Assembly: GCF_012726295.1 (NCBI RefSeq)
Contig: NZ_JABAOB010000001.1
Coordinates: 1,116,001-1,180,000, forward strand
DNA: 64,000 bases
Source: Chitinophaga sp. Ak27
GTDB taxonomy: Bacteria; Bacteroidota; Bacteroidia; Chitinophagales; Chitinophagaceae
Reading direction: 5' to 3'
Position numbers and translations under genes: made by a program. Position 1 is the stretch's first letter; each line of letters begins with the position of its first letter. The notes below the pieces were generated by a model. The model did not search any database and had not been told where the DNA came from. It saw only the letters and a list, made by a program, of their open reading frames with translations. This document shows, in pieces, positions 55,226-62,654 of this stretch.

Positions 55226-55293
55226 CACGCAAAGAGGTAAAGGCGCAAAGCAACAAAGAGCTTCGCGCCTTTGCTGCTTTACTCCTTTGCGTG
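55226..55293. repeat. Octad-repeat hairpin between convergent genes
   Basis: Left arm is built of 8-bp units ending in AAAG (ACGCAAAG, AGGTAAAG, GCGCAAAG, CAACAAAG) and the right arm of complementary units beginning CTTT (CTTTGCTG, CTTTACTC, CTTTGCGT). The outer and middle units pair with a few mismatches. It starts right after the GH29 stop and ends just before the DUF5686 stop, so it likely terminates both. Similar CTTTGCG-rich hairpins are common in Bacteroidota intergenic regions. Confidence 0.65.
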
Positions 55294-55298
55294 CCGGT

Positions 55299-57812
55299 TT
55301 AAAACTGTAGCCGCAAACTGCCAAACAGTCCAAAATTACCAGCATGGGATGCATTCTTACTATTGGGATATAATCGCCATACAGCATCCACACGGAAAAA
55401 TTTAAAGATGTTATCTATCCCCGTACCTACTTCGGTATATACATTTCCTTTAAGAGAGCGCATGCCATAGTCCGAAAATTCAATATGGTTAAAGCTCCGG
55501 TTGCTGGGCGACATACTGCCGACTACCGTCTTCACGTTCCAGAACTGGCGCACACCGGTTCTCCGCATAAAAGGCAGCAGGTTTAACAGTTTCCGGTCGA
55601 AATGATGTTCGATATTAATCCCTGCATATTGGTCGCTGAAAAACTCGTACTTGTTCATCAGGCTAAACGACTGCTTATTGTAATAGTATGTTTCGTTGCC
55701 GGGGTGCATCTGCAATAACATAAAAGGCAACCGGTCGCCGAAGATCTTTCCACCGTACACCATGTAACTGAGTTGCCCCCAGTTAGGCAGCTGAACCTGC
55801 TGCATCAGGCTTACGTTCACCTTCTGGTAGTTATACCGGCTGTCGAGGATACCGGAAGGCGCCAGCGCATAATTCAGTTCCAGCACGGGTTGCTGGCCGC
55901 GTATCCTGCGTATCTTCCGGAAAGTGTGGATTTCCTTTTCTCCCGGTGCATAACGGAGATTGAGTTGCATCTCCATATTCACCAGGTTATTTCTTTCTTC
56001 TCCCTGGCGCAGGAACATTTTATGGGAAGGTAACGGATCAAAAGTGGTGTAGGCACTATGTGACACGGCTCCCTGTATGGAAAAAGTGCCGGCAATCTTC
56101 TTCATGGCCAGCAGTTTAAACTCACGTTGGCGTATAAACTTTTGTGGAATGCCATGCCGCCGTACCAGGGCGCCGAATATGTTATCCAGGGATACCTCTT
56201 CGCCGTTAAATCCGCGTTGGTTATTATCAAGATCGTCTTTATACCAGGAGGCAAAGCTCCATCCTGTTTTAGGCAATTCGTATGTTACCGCCATTTTGCC
56301 TTTCATGGCTTTGTCTTTGCTGCCGTAGGCCAGGTAGCCGAACAGGCGCAGATTCCGGTTAAATTCAGGCGTGGTGCCGAGGTCGAAACGTAATCGCATC
56401 CCTTCAATACGGTTACGACTGATCCATTTATACCAGGGGCCTATCTCCACTTTACCCAGCTTGATATGTCCGTCTACCAGGAAGGTGAAAGTATTGCTTA
56501 ACCGGGTAAAGGCGGGCATCGATTTCAGCGTATCTACCAATGTGATAGCGTGCAGTTCATTTTTACTCAGGGGATCGGGGCGGTGCTGACGTAAGTATTC
56601 CTTACCTGCCGTTAAGGCCGTGTCTGCGATCAACACTTCTTCCGCTTTTTTATTGGCCATTACTTTGCCGGCAATATCGGGTGCATTTACCCTGATCTGT
56701 TGATATTGCGTGGTTTTCCGGCCAATAAAAGTAGTTTTCTCGTTGCCGAGCGGCGCCAGCTCCACAATAAATTTATCTTTCGTCACTACCCAATCTTTTT
56801 CATTCAGTTGGGCAAATTCCTGTATGATGTCGAGTCGTTTTACAAAGTTGATATCCACAGCGCCCGACACCGACAAACTGATTTTCAGCAATGCCCAGCT
56901 ATGGCTGTTGACCCAGCAATCACCCGAGAAAAGATTTTCCCCTTCCCGTTTCGGCGTAAAGGCAAGATGGAAATAGGATTGTCCATTCAGCTGTATGGTA
57001 TCCAGTCCTTTATAACGATAGTACCGGTCGCCGTTTTCGCTGACGGGGCTGATAAATTCCCGTTTGAATATCAGCATATAGTTGTTGTAGGTATTAATTT
57101 TCTGGTTGATGCCACCGAGGTATTCCATCACCGATTCATTTTTAATACCGCTGGTATGCAAAGCTTTGATTTCTTCCCGTATCCGGGGAGGTGTGCCGGC
57201 CACATAATAATCTGATACCGATTCGCCGAGAAATACCGGCAGGAAAGGCTTTTGTTCAGAAGTGCTGTCCACCCGATCCAATACGAAGGCAAAAGGTTGT
57301 AACAGTTTATTGTTGGCCAGTCGTTTCCGGTTAAAATTAGCCAGGTCGAGTTCCAATTTATTGTATAGTTCGGCGTAGTAGTTATTATAATGGCGGGGAC
57401 TATTTTCCACTTTATGCGCCACTATTTGCCGCCACCAAACCAGGCCGCGGTCCAGCTTTGCTTTTACTTCCACGCCTTTGTTCATCGTAGCTTCTAGTTG
57501 CAGGATCAGCTCCGTATTGTTGTACGGATGCTGCATGGGCAGGTATTTAACAGCATATCCTACGTAGCGCGCCACCAGCGTATCTGCCGGGCGGCTACTT
57601 GGTTTCAGCTTAAATATGCCGGCATTGTCTGTCATACAGCCAAAGCCGGCAGCTTTCCAGTAAACGGTGGCGAAGGGCAGTGGTTCCTGCGTAAATTGAT
57701 TCACCACTTTTCCGGTGATCCCAGGCGCAGTTTGTCCATATACTGCGCCCGAAATCCACCACAATAACAGGCACATTACGCCCTTGCGGGTACAGTTGTA
57801 GGTAAACGGCAT
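55299..57812 (-). CDS. DUF5686 family outer membrane protein with carboxypeptidase-regulatory-like domain
   Basis: An 837-residue exported protein. After the signal peptide (MCLLLWWISGAVYGQ) comes a CarboxypepD_reg-like domain (ITGKVVNQFTQEPLPFATVYW, FKLKPSS). Then follows the long DUF5686 region with an early helical part (LVWWRQIVAHKVENSPRHYN) and predicted barrel strands to the end (RVDAVWRLYPNSKNASHAGN, FGLFGSLRLQF). The aromatic last residue fits an outer membrane barrel. Its function is not known; it is widespread in the phylum and is normally a single gene, as here. Start set at ATG 57812; the frame begins with a TTG at 57821. Confidence 0.85.
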   Translation of the reverse strand: MPFTYNCTRKGVMCLLLWWISGAVYGQTAPGITGKVVNQFTQEPLPFATVYWKAAGFGCMTDNAGIFKLKPSSRPADTLVARYVGYAVKYLPMQHPYNNTELILQLEATMNKGVEVKAKLDRGLVWWRQIVAHKVENSPRHYNNYYAELYNKLELDLANFNRKRLANNKLLQPFAFVLDRVDSTSEQKPFLPVFLGESVSDYYVAGTPPRIREEIKALHTSGIKNESVMEYLGGINQKINTYNNYMLIFKREFISPVSENGDRYYRYKGLDTIQLNGQSYFHLAFTPKREGENLFSGDCWVNSHSWALLKISLSVSGAVDINFVKRLDIIQEFAQLNEKDWVVTKDKFIVELAPLGNEKTTFIGRKTTQYQQIRVNAPDIAGKVMANKKAEEVLIADTALTAGKEYLRQHRPDPLSKNELHAITLVDTLKSMPAFTRLSNTFTFLVDGHIKLGKVEIGPWYKWISRNRIEGMRLRFDLGTTPEFNRNLRLFGYLAYGSKDKAMKGKMAVTYELPKTGWSFASWYKDDLDNNQRGFNGEEVSLDNIFGALVRRHGIPQKFIRQREFKLLAMKKIAGTFSIQGAVSHSAYTTFDPLPSHKMFLRQGEERNNLVNMEMQLNLRYAPGEKEIHTFRKIRRIRGQQPVLELNYALAPSGILDSRYNYQKVNVSLMQQVQLPNWGQLSYMVYGGKIFGDRLPFMLLQMHPGNETYYYNKQSFSLMNKYEFFSDQYAGINIEHHFDRKLLNLLPFMRRTGVRQFWNVKTVVGSMSPSNRSFNHIEFSDYGMRSLKGNVYTEVGTGIDNIFKFFRVDAVWRLYPNSKNASHAGNFGLFGSLRLQF

Positions 57813-57926
57813 CAAGTCCAATAATTTCCTTAAAAAAGAAACAGCACAATCGTTTATATGACGTGCAAGACGTCACTTCCCCCCCATACCTTTTAACTTT
57901 TTCCTATCTTCGAAAGAAAAAAGGTT

Positions 57927-58775
57927 ATGATAGCATTCTTAGGCATGGGCCTCCTCGGGTCAAATTTCGTAAGGGCGTTGATTAATAAAGGGAACAGTGT
58001 GCAGGTATGGAATCGTACCACCTCAAAAGCCACTGCACTGGAGGCTTATGGCGCCAAAGCATTTGCAGACGTAACGGCGGCCGTGAAAGGTGCAAGCCGC
58101 ATACATATTACATTAAAAGATGATCATACAGTAGATGAGGTACTGGCAGCGGCCGCTCCGGGGCTTCAACCCGGCGCCGTGATCATAGATCATACTACCA
58201 CCTCTGCTGATGGCGCTGTGCAAAGAACAAAGGACTGGAAAGCCCGAGGCTTTACCTATCTCCACGCACCGGTATTTATGGGTCCGCAGAATGCCCTGGA
58301 AAGCACCGGGTATATGCTTGTTTCCGGCAACCAGGAAGTAGTGGCCACCTACCTGCCGGTACTGAAAGAAATGACGGGCCAGGTAATCAATTTTGGCGAC
58401 GTAGAAGGGAAGGCCGCGGGCATAAAACTGATCGGCAACAGCTTTCTCGTGACCTTAACCGCCGGCCTCGCAGATACATTGTCGCTCGCCAAAGCGTTGA
58501 ACATTCCTCTCAGTGATGTGACGGGCCTCTTTGGCGAGTGGAATCCCGGCAACGGCCTCGCCGCCCGGATAAAACGTATGACTTCCGGCAGCTACGACAA
58601 CCCTTCCTGGGAGCTGAATATGGCGCGGAAGGATACGCAGCTGTTTATCGACGCTGCCAATAAAGCGGGCGTTCCCCTGGCGGTACTGCCAGCTATTGCC
58701 AAAGAAATGGATCAATGGATTGCCAAAGGGCATGGGCAGGAGGATTGGACGGTGATTGGAAAGAACAGTATTTAA
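57927..58775 (+). CDS. NAD(P)-dependent beta-hydroxyacid dehydrogenase-like oxidoreductase
   Basis: A 282-residue cytoplasmic protein of the 3-hydroxyisobutyrate dehydrogenase/6-phosphogluconate dehydrogenase superfamily. The Rossmann motif is FLGMGLLGSNFVRALI, followed by VQVWNRTTSKA (Arg suggests NADP preference), the substrate loop DHTTTSADGAVQR, HAPVFMGPQNALES and the catalytic lysine region GKAAGIKLIGNSFL. Typical reactions are oxidation of beta-hydroxyacids or reduction of small semialdehydes. Monocistronic, with a purine-rich AAAAAAGG before the start and a strong hairpin after the stop. Confidence 0.9.
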   Translation: MIAFLGMGLLGSNFVRALINKGNSVQVWNRTTSKATALEAYGAKAFADVTAAVKGASRIHITLKDDHTVDEVLAAAAPGLQPGAVIIDHTTTSADGAVQRTKDWKARGFTYLHAPVFMGPQNALESTGYMLVSGNQEVVATYLPVLKEMTGQVINFGDVEGKAAGIKLIGNSFLVTLTAGLADTLSLAKALNIPLSDVTGLFGEWNPGNGLAARIKRMTSGSYDNPSWELNMARKDTQLFIDAANKAGVPLAVLPAIAKEMDQWIAKGHGQEDWTVIGKNSI

Positions 58776-58776
58776 A

Positions 58777-58839
58777 AGTGATCATAAAAGCAGGGCCTCC
58801 GGTATGATGAATATCGGAGGCCCTGCTTTTATGATCACT
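58777..58839. terminator. Bidirectional terminator with perfect 25-bp arms
   Basis: Arms 58777-58801 and 58815-58839 are exact complements with a 13-nt loop. The core GCAGGGCCTCCG is GC-rich and is flanked by AAAA/TTTT tracts on each side. It lies between convergent genes and can stop transcription from both. Confidence 0.85.
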
Positions 58840-58896
58840 GTAACGTTTGCGGCTAACTATAAAAGTGTATAACGAGGACGACTATACGTTAATCTG

Positions 58897-59742
58897 TTAA
58901 TCTTGCTGTAATACTACGTTATAGGTAGATGGAATATAAGTAGTAGCCTTAGGAGTCGTAATCATCTGTACATTCATGCTGCCGGGAGGTGGTGGCATCA
59001 ACTTATAGTGAATAATAGCGTCGGTCCCTGAAAACACGATACTGTTCACCAGCAGGTCATAACCACCGGTAGGTTTTTCTCCAGCTGAAAGCTCCACACT
59101 TTTCACTTTATCATTTACCGGTTTGGTGGTATACGTAATTACTTCTTTACCGGCATTATCATTTTCGGCGGCACCACGGTGTGACTTTACAAAATCAGCG
59201 GCGGCTTTCACCATTTTCGTAGCCTCTGCTTTGGTGATATAGGCTTTGGGCCGGAAGCTGCCATTTTCCAGCGTAACCACTTTGTACTTGCTGAGCGATT
59301 GTACGGCCTGCAACCCTCCTCCGGTAAAGGATTTTTCGTCTTTGATGATCACCCAGTTCATTGTTTCAGGGTATGGACCGGTAGACTTTATCGCTTCAAA
59401 CAGGGCCAGGGCAAACTGTTCCCGGGTAGCCGGCGACTCGGGATTCAGCGAGCGGCCCGATTCTATGCCATTGTTGGCGGCAATAATCAGCGACGATGCA
59501 TAAGACGCTTTATTATTCGCTTTCGCGAAGTAATCGGTGGCCTTAGGCTCCTTGATAAAGCGGATATTATCAATGTTTAATCCCAGTCCTTTTACAATAA
59601 GGTCGATACCACTGCCAAAGGAAATGCGTGACTGGGGCTTGGGGGCTACTGCTTCCACCGCTGCTTTGTCTTTACTGAAAAGCGCATCAGGGTGTATTAT
59701 TAGCAAAAATGCCGGAATTGCTACTGCCATATATAGCTTCAT
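58897..59742 (-). CDS. Exported protein with SLH-like repeats and PrcB-like C-terminal domain
   Basis: A 281-residue exported protein (hydrophobic start MKLYMAVAIPAFLLII). About residues 65-115 (TDYFAKANNKASYASSLIIA, ANNGIESGRSLNPESPATRE) and a second region (FRPKAYITKAEATKMVKAAA) resemble S-layer-homology repeats: A..GI.SG...NPE...TREQ. The last 80 residues (PTGGYDLLVNSIVFSGTDAI and PPPPGSMNVQMITTPKATTY) resemble the PrcB C-terminal domain found with proteases in Gram-positive bacteria. Both matches are by eye. SLH repeats bind secondary cell-wall polymers in Firmicutes and are unusual in this phylum. Function unknown. Confidence 0.65.
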   Translation of the reverse strand: MKLYMAVAIPAFLLIIHPDALFSKDKAAVEAVAPKPQSRISFGSGIDLIVKGLGLNIDNIRFIKEPKATDYFAKANNKASYASSLIIAANNGIESGRSLNPESPATREQFALALFEAIKSTGPYPETMNWVIIKDEKSFTGGGLQAVQSLSKYKVVTLENGSFRPKAYITKAEATKMVKAAADFVKSHRGAAENDNAGKEVITYTTKPVNDKVKSVELSAGEKPTGGYDLLVNSIVFSGTDAIIHYKLMPPPPGSMNVQMITTPKATTYIPSTYNVVLQQD

Positions 59743-59763
59743 AAATAGGTGTTTTTCGTGATG

Positions 59764-59771
59764 CAAAAGTA
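59764..59771 (-). promoter_or_regulatory. Candidate -7 element of the SLH/PrcB-like gene
   Basis: TACTTTTG on the minus strand matches TAnnTTTG and lies 21 bp upstream of the start codon at 59742. There is no clear -33 element, so support is limited. Confidence 0.3.
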
Positions 59772-59905
59772 GGAATTTGTAGTTATTCTACTTTCATTCC
59801 CGATACATTCCTGATACATTTTAGCGAAATAATGAGCAGATCCGGCTAACTACCGGCAGTTTTCACGCCTAACTTAGCCTCTCTAATAAGCGCTGAACAG
59901 CAAGC

Positions 59906-61921
59906 ATGAAGAAACGTATTGCTATTTTTTCCACGTTATGGCTCGGTCTTTCCTGGGGTAACCCTGTAAGCAGCCAACAAGCCACGAACTATATTTTTAA
60001 CCGGGCGCCCTTATATCAAAAGCCTTTTACCGAATTGCCCATTGGGGCAATCGCGCCCAAAGGATGGTTGCGGCATATGCTGATACAGCAAAAAAATGGC
60101 GCTACCGGGCAGCTGGATAAACTGTATCCACTGGTAATGAACCAGCGCAATGGCTGGCTGGGCGGCGATGGCGATCAATGGGAACGAGGTCCTTACTGGC
60201 TCGACGGACTACTGCCATTGGCCTATATTCTGCACGATACGGCACTTATTGCCAAAGTTAAACCATGGGTGGAATGGTCTATCCGAAGTCAACAGGCCAA
60301 TGGCTATTTTGGTCCGGCAAAAGACTATCCCCCTGAACCCGGCATACAACGGGACAATAGCCGCGACTGGTGGCCTAAAATGGTGATGCTGAAAGTACTG
60401 AAACAATACTACCAGGCCACTGCCGATCCCCGCATCATTACCCTGTTAACCCGCTATTTTCGCTACCAGCTCAAAGAATTGCCCCAGCACCCACTGGATC
60501 ACTGGACGTTCTGGGCGCGCTATCGCGCCGGAGATAACCTGATGGTGGTGTACTGGTTGTATAATATCACCGGCGATGCTTTCCTGCTCGACCTGGCGGA
60601 ACTCATCCACAAACAAACATTCGATTACACGCAGGCTTTTTTACATACCAATCTCCTGTCTACTCCCGGCAGTATTCATGGCGTAAACCTGGCCCAGGGC
60701 ATGAAAGAGCCCATGATTTATTACCAGCAACACCCCGACAACCAATACCGGCAAGCCACCCGCAAAGGCTTCGACGACCTGCAACGCTTCAATGGCATGG
60801 CCCATGGCCTCTATGGCGGCGATGAAGCCTTGCATGGTAATAACCCCACCCAGGGATCAGAGCTATGCACAGCAGTGGAAATGATGTTTACATTGGAAAG
60901 TATCCTGGAAGTTAGCGGGGAAGTAAGGTATGCCGACCAGCTGGAGAAAATTGCGTTCAATGCACTACCCGCACAGGTAACCGGCGACTTTATGCAGCGG
61001 CAGTATTTCCAGCAGGCCAACCAGGTAATGGCCACCCGCCATATCCGTAATTTCGATGTAAATCATAGCGGCACCGATGTATGTTATGGCTTATTATCAG
61101 GGTACCCCTGCTGTACCTCCAACATGCACCAGGGCTGGCCTAAATTAGTGCAACACCTCTGGTATGCCAGCGCCGACAGCGGCGCAGCCGCCATGATCTA
61201 CGCTCCCAGCGAAGTGAAAATAAACGTAGGCCCGCAACATACACCCGTTACCATTACCGAAACCACACAATACCCTTTTGAAGAAACGGTCACGTTTATG
61301 ATACAAACCCGTAAAAAAGTGCGCTTCCCACTTCACCTGCGCATCCCTGCCTGGTGCAAAAAAGGAACGGTTAGCATCAACGGGAAAACCTGGCAGGAAG
61401 TGACCGGCAACCAGGTAGTACCCGTATTACGGGAATGGGCCTCCGGAGATGTGGTAACCCTGGAGCTGCCTATGACCATTCAACAACCTACCTGGTTCGA
61501 AAATTCGGTATCGGTAGAACGGGGCCCGGTTACCTATGCGCTGAAGATCGGAGAAGCGGTGAACACTGTTAAAAACACCAAAGATCCACTGGATTATGGC
61601 GATACTTACCAGGAAGTACGGCCCACCACCCCCTGGAACTATGCCCTGATAGCCACGCCCACCGATCAATTGGCAGCGCAATATAAGGTAGTTAAAACCG
61701 GGACACTGGCCGACTCGCCCTGGAATCAGGCTAATGCCCCTATCTCCATTACCACCAAAGCCAAACGTATTCCGTCGTGGCAGTTATATAACGACATGAC
61801 CGGTCCCATCCCCTATAGTATTACCTACGGTATGGAAATGGGAGAAGAAGAAGAGATTACACTGATACCTTATGGTTGTACACAATTGCGCATTGCACAG
61901 TTCCCGGTAGTGGGAAGATGA
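59906..61921 (+). CDS. Secreted GH127-family (DUF1680) beta-L-arabinofuranosidase-like enzyme
   Basis: A 671-residue exported enzyme (signal peptide ends near VSSQQA). The alpha/alpha-barrel carries the family zinc and nucleophile residues: E319 and C321 in GSELCTAVEMM, and the CC pair C402-C403 in YPCCTSNMHQGWPK, of which the first or second is the cysteine nucleophile in characterised members. Other blocks are NGWLGGDGDQWERGPYWLDG and SVERGPVTYALKIGE. GH127 enzymes release beta-L-arabinofuranose from plant glycoproteins; related families vary. It is not in a SusC/SusD locus. It ends 20 bp from the convergent Lrp gene. Confidence 0.9.
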   Translation: MKKRIAIFSTLWLGLSWGNPVSSQQATNYIFNRAPLYQKPFTELPIGAIAPKGWLRHMLIQQKNGATGQLDKLYPLVMNQRNGWLGGDGDQWERGPYWLDGLLPLAYILHDTALIAKVKPWVEWSIRSQQANGYFGPAKDYPPEPGIQRDNSRDWWPKMVMLKVLKQYYQATADPRIITLLTRYFRYQLKELPQHPLDHWTFWARYRAGDNLMVVYWLYNITGDAFLLDLAELIHKQTFDYTQAFLHTNLLSTPGSIHGVNLAQGMKEPMIYYQQHPDNQYRQATRKGFDDLQRFNGMAHGLYGGDEALHGNNPTQGSELCTAVEMMFTLESILEVSGEVRYADQLEKIAFNALPAQVTGDFMQRQYFQQANQVMATRHIRNFDVNHSGTDVCYGLLSGYPCCTSNMHQGWPKLVQHLWYASADSGAAAMIYAPSEVKINVGPQHTPVTITETTQYPFEETVTFMIQTRKKVRFPLHLRIPAWCKKGTVSINGKTWQEVTGNQVVPVLREWASGDVVTLELPMTIQQPTWFENSVSVERGPVTYALKIGEAVNTVKNTKDPLDYGDTYQEVRPTTPWNYALIATPTDQLAAQYKVVKTGTLADSPWNQANAPISITTKAKRIPSWQLYNDMTGPIPYSITYGMEMGEEEEITLIPYGCTQLRIAQFPVVGR

Positions 61922-61941
61922 GAAATCCTTACTTTTTAAAT

Positions 61942-62445
61942 TTATTTATTTTTAGGAACCAGTTTCGCCTGCCAGTTAGTTTTCAGGTTCAGCTCCACCT
62001 CATGCTTGGTTTCTGACAACACAAAGAGGCTACGGATCTTATAGATATTATCAAGTCGCGATAATTTCGTGAGGTTAAACACTTCATAGGCCTCCATGTC
62101 TGCTACCAGCACTTTCAGCAGGTAGTCGAACTGCCCGTTCATTTTGTAACACTCCATCACCTCCGGAAAAGAGTTGATCTTTTGCTCAAACGACAGCAGG
62201 CGGTCGTGTCCATGCTCCTTCAGCGTAACGCTGGTATAGGCCACCAGGTTCTTACCCAACTTATGTTTATTGAGTACGGCAATATATCGCTGGATATAGC
62301 CTTCTGCCTCCAGCCGTTTTACTCTTTCAAATATAGAAGTAACAGACTTACCTAACCGGGAAGCAATCTCTTTATTGGTTGTCCTGGCATCTTCCTGCAA
62401 TATGTCCATTATACACATATCAATCTGGTCAGGTATGAAAGTCAT
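61942..62445 (-). CDS. Lrp/AsnC-family transcriptional regulator
   Basis: A 167-residue regulator. An N-terminal winged helix-turn-helix (MCIMDILQEDARTTNKEIAS, SVTSIFERVKRLEAEGYIQR) is followed by the RAM ligand-binding domain (NLVAYTSVTLKEHGHDRLLS, MECYKMNGQFDYLLKVLVAD). Such proteins sense amino acids or related metabolites. It is divergent from the phosphoenolpyruvate synthase gene with a 209-bp shared upstream region, which makes that gene and its own promoter the likely targets; this is inference from position. Confidence 0.93.
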   Translation of the reverse strand: MTFIPDQIDMCIMDILQEDARTTNKEIASRLGKSVTSIFERVKRLEAEGYIQRYIAVLNKHKLGKNLVAYTSVTLKEHGHDRLLSFEQKINSFPEVMECYKMNGQFDYLLKVLVADMEAYEVFNLTKLSRLDNIYKIRSLFVLSETKHEVELNLKTNWQAKLVPKNK

Positions 62446-62459
62446 GGGCGTATTTTTAT

Positions 62460-62489
62460 CAAAAATAGGAATATGGCTACTGATTCAGA
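62460..62489 (-). promoter_or_regulatory. Candidate promoter of the Lrp/AsnC gene
   Basis: TATTTTTG (62467-62460) fits the TAnnTTTG -7 element, with TCTG 18 bp further upstream as a weak -33 element. Transcription would start only a few bases before the ATG at 62445. Confidence 0.35.
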
Positions 62490-62654
62490 AAAAAAGTCTG
62501 TTATAAGCATCCTTTTTAGTTTTCTTTTCGCTTTTGTCCGAATCCTTATCGTGGCACCGTTACATGGTCTAATTTGCTGGTAACAAAAACACAACCACGT
62601 TCGGAAGACTTAAGTTATCCTTCCATATTTTTTATTCACTAAACTCATTTTTAC

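Noticed and set aside
62570..62600. GTTAC...GGTAAC stem in the PEP synthase leader as a riboswitch
   Set aside because: The stem is short with a long loop, has no match to a known riboswitch core that I can recognise, and could arise by chance.
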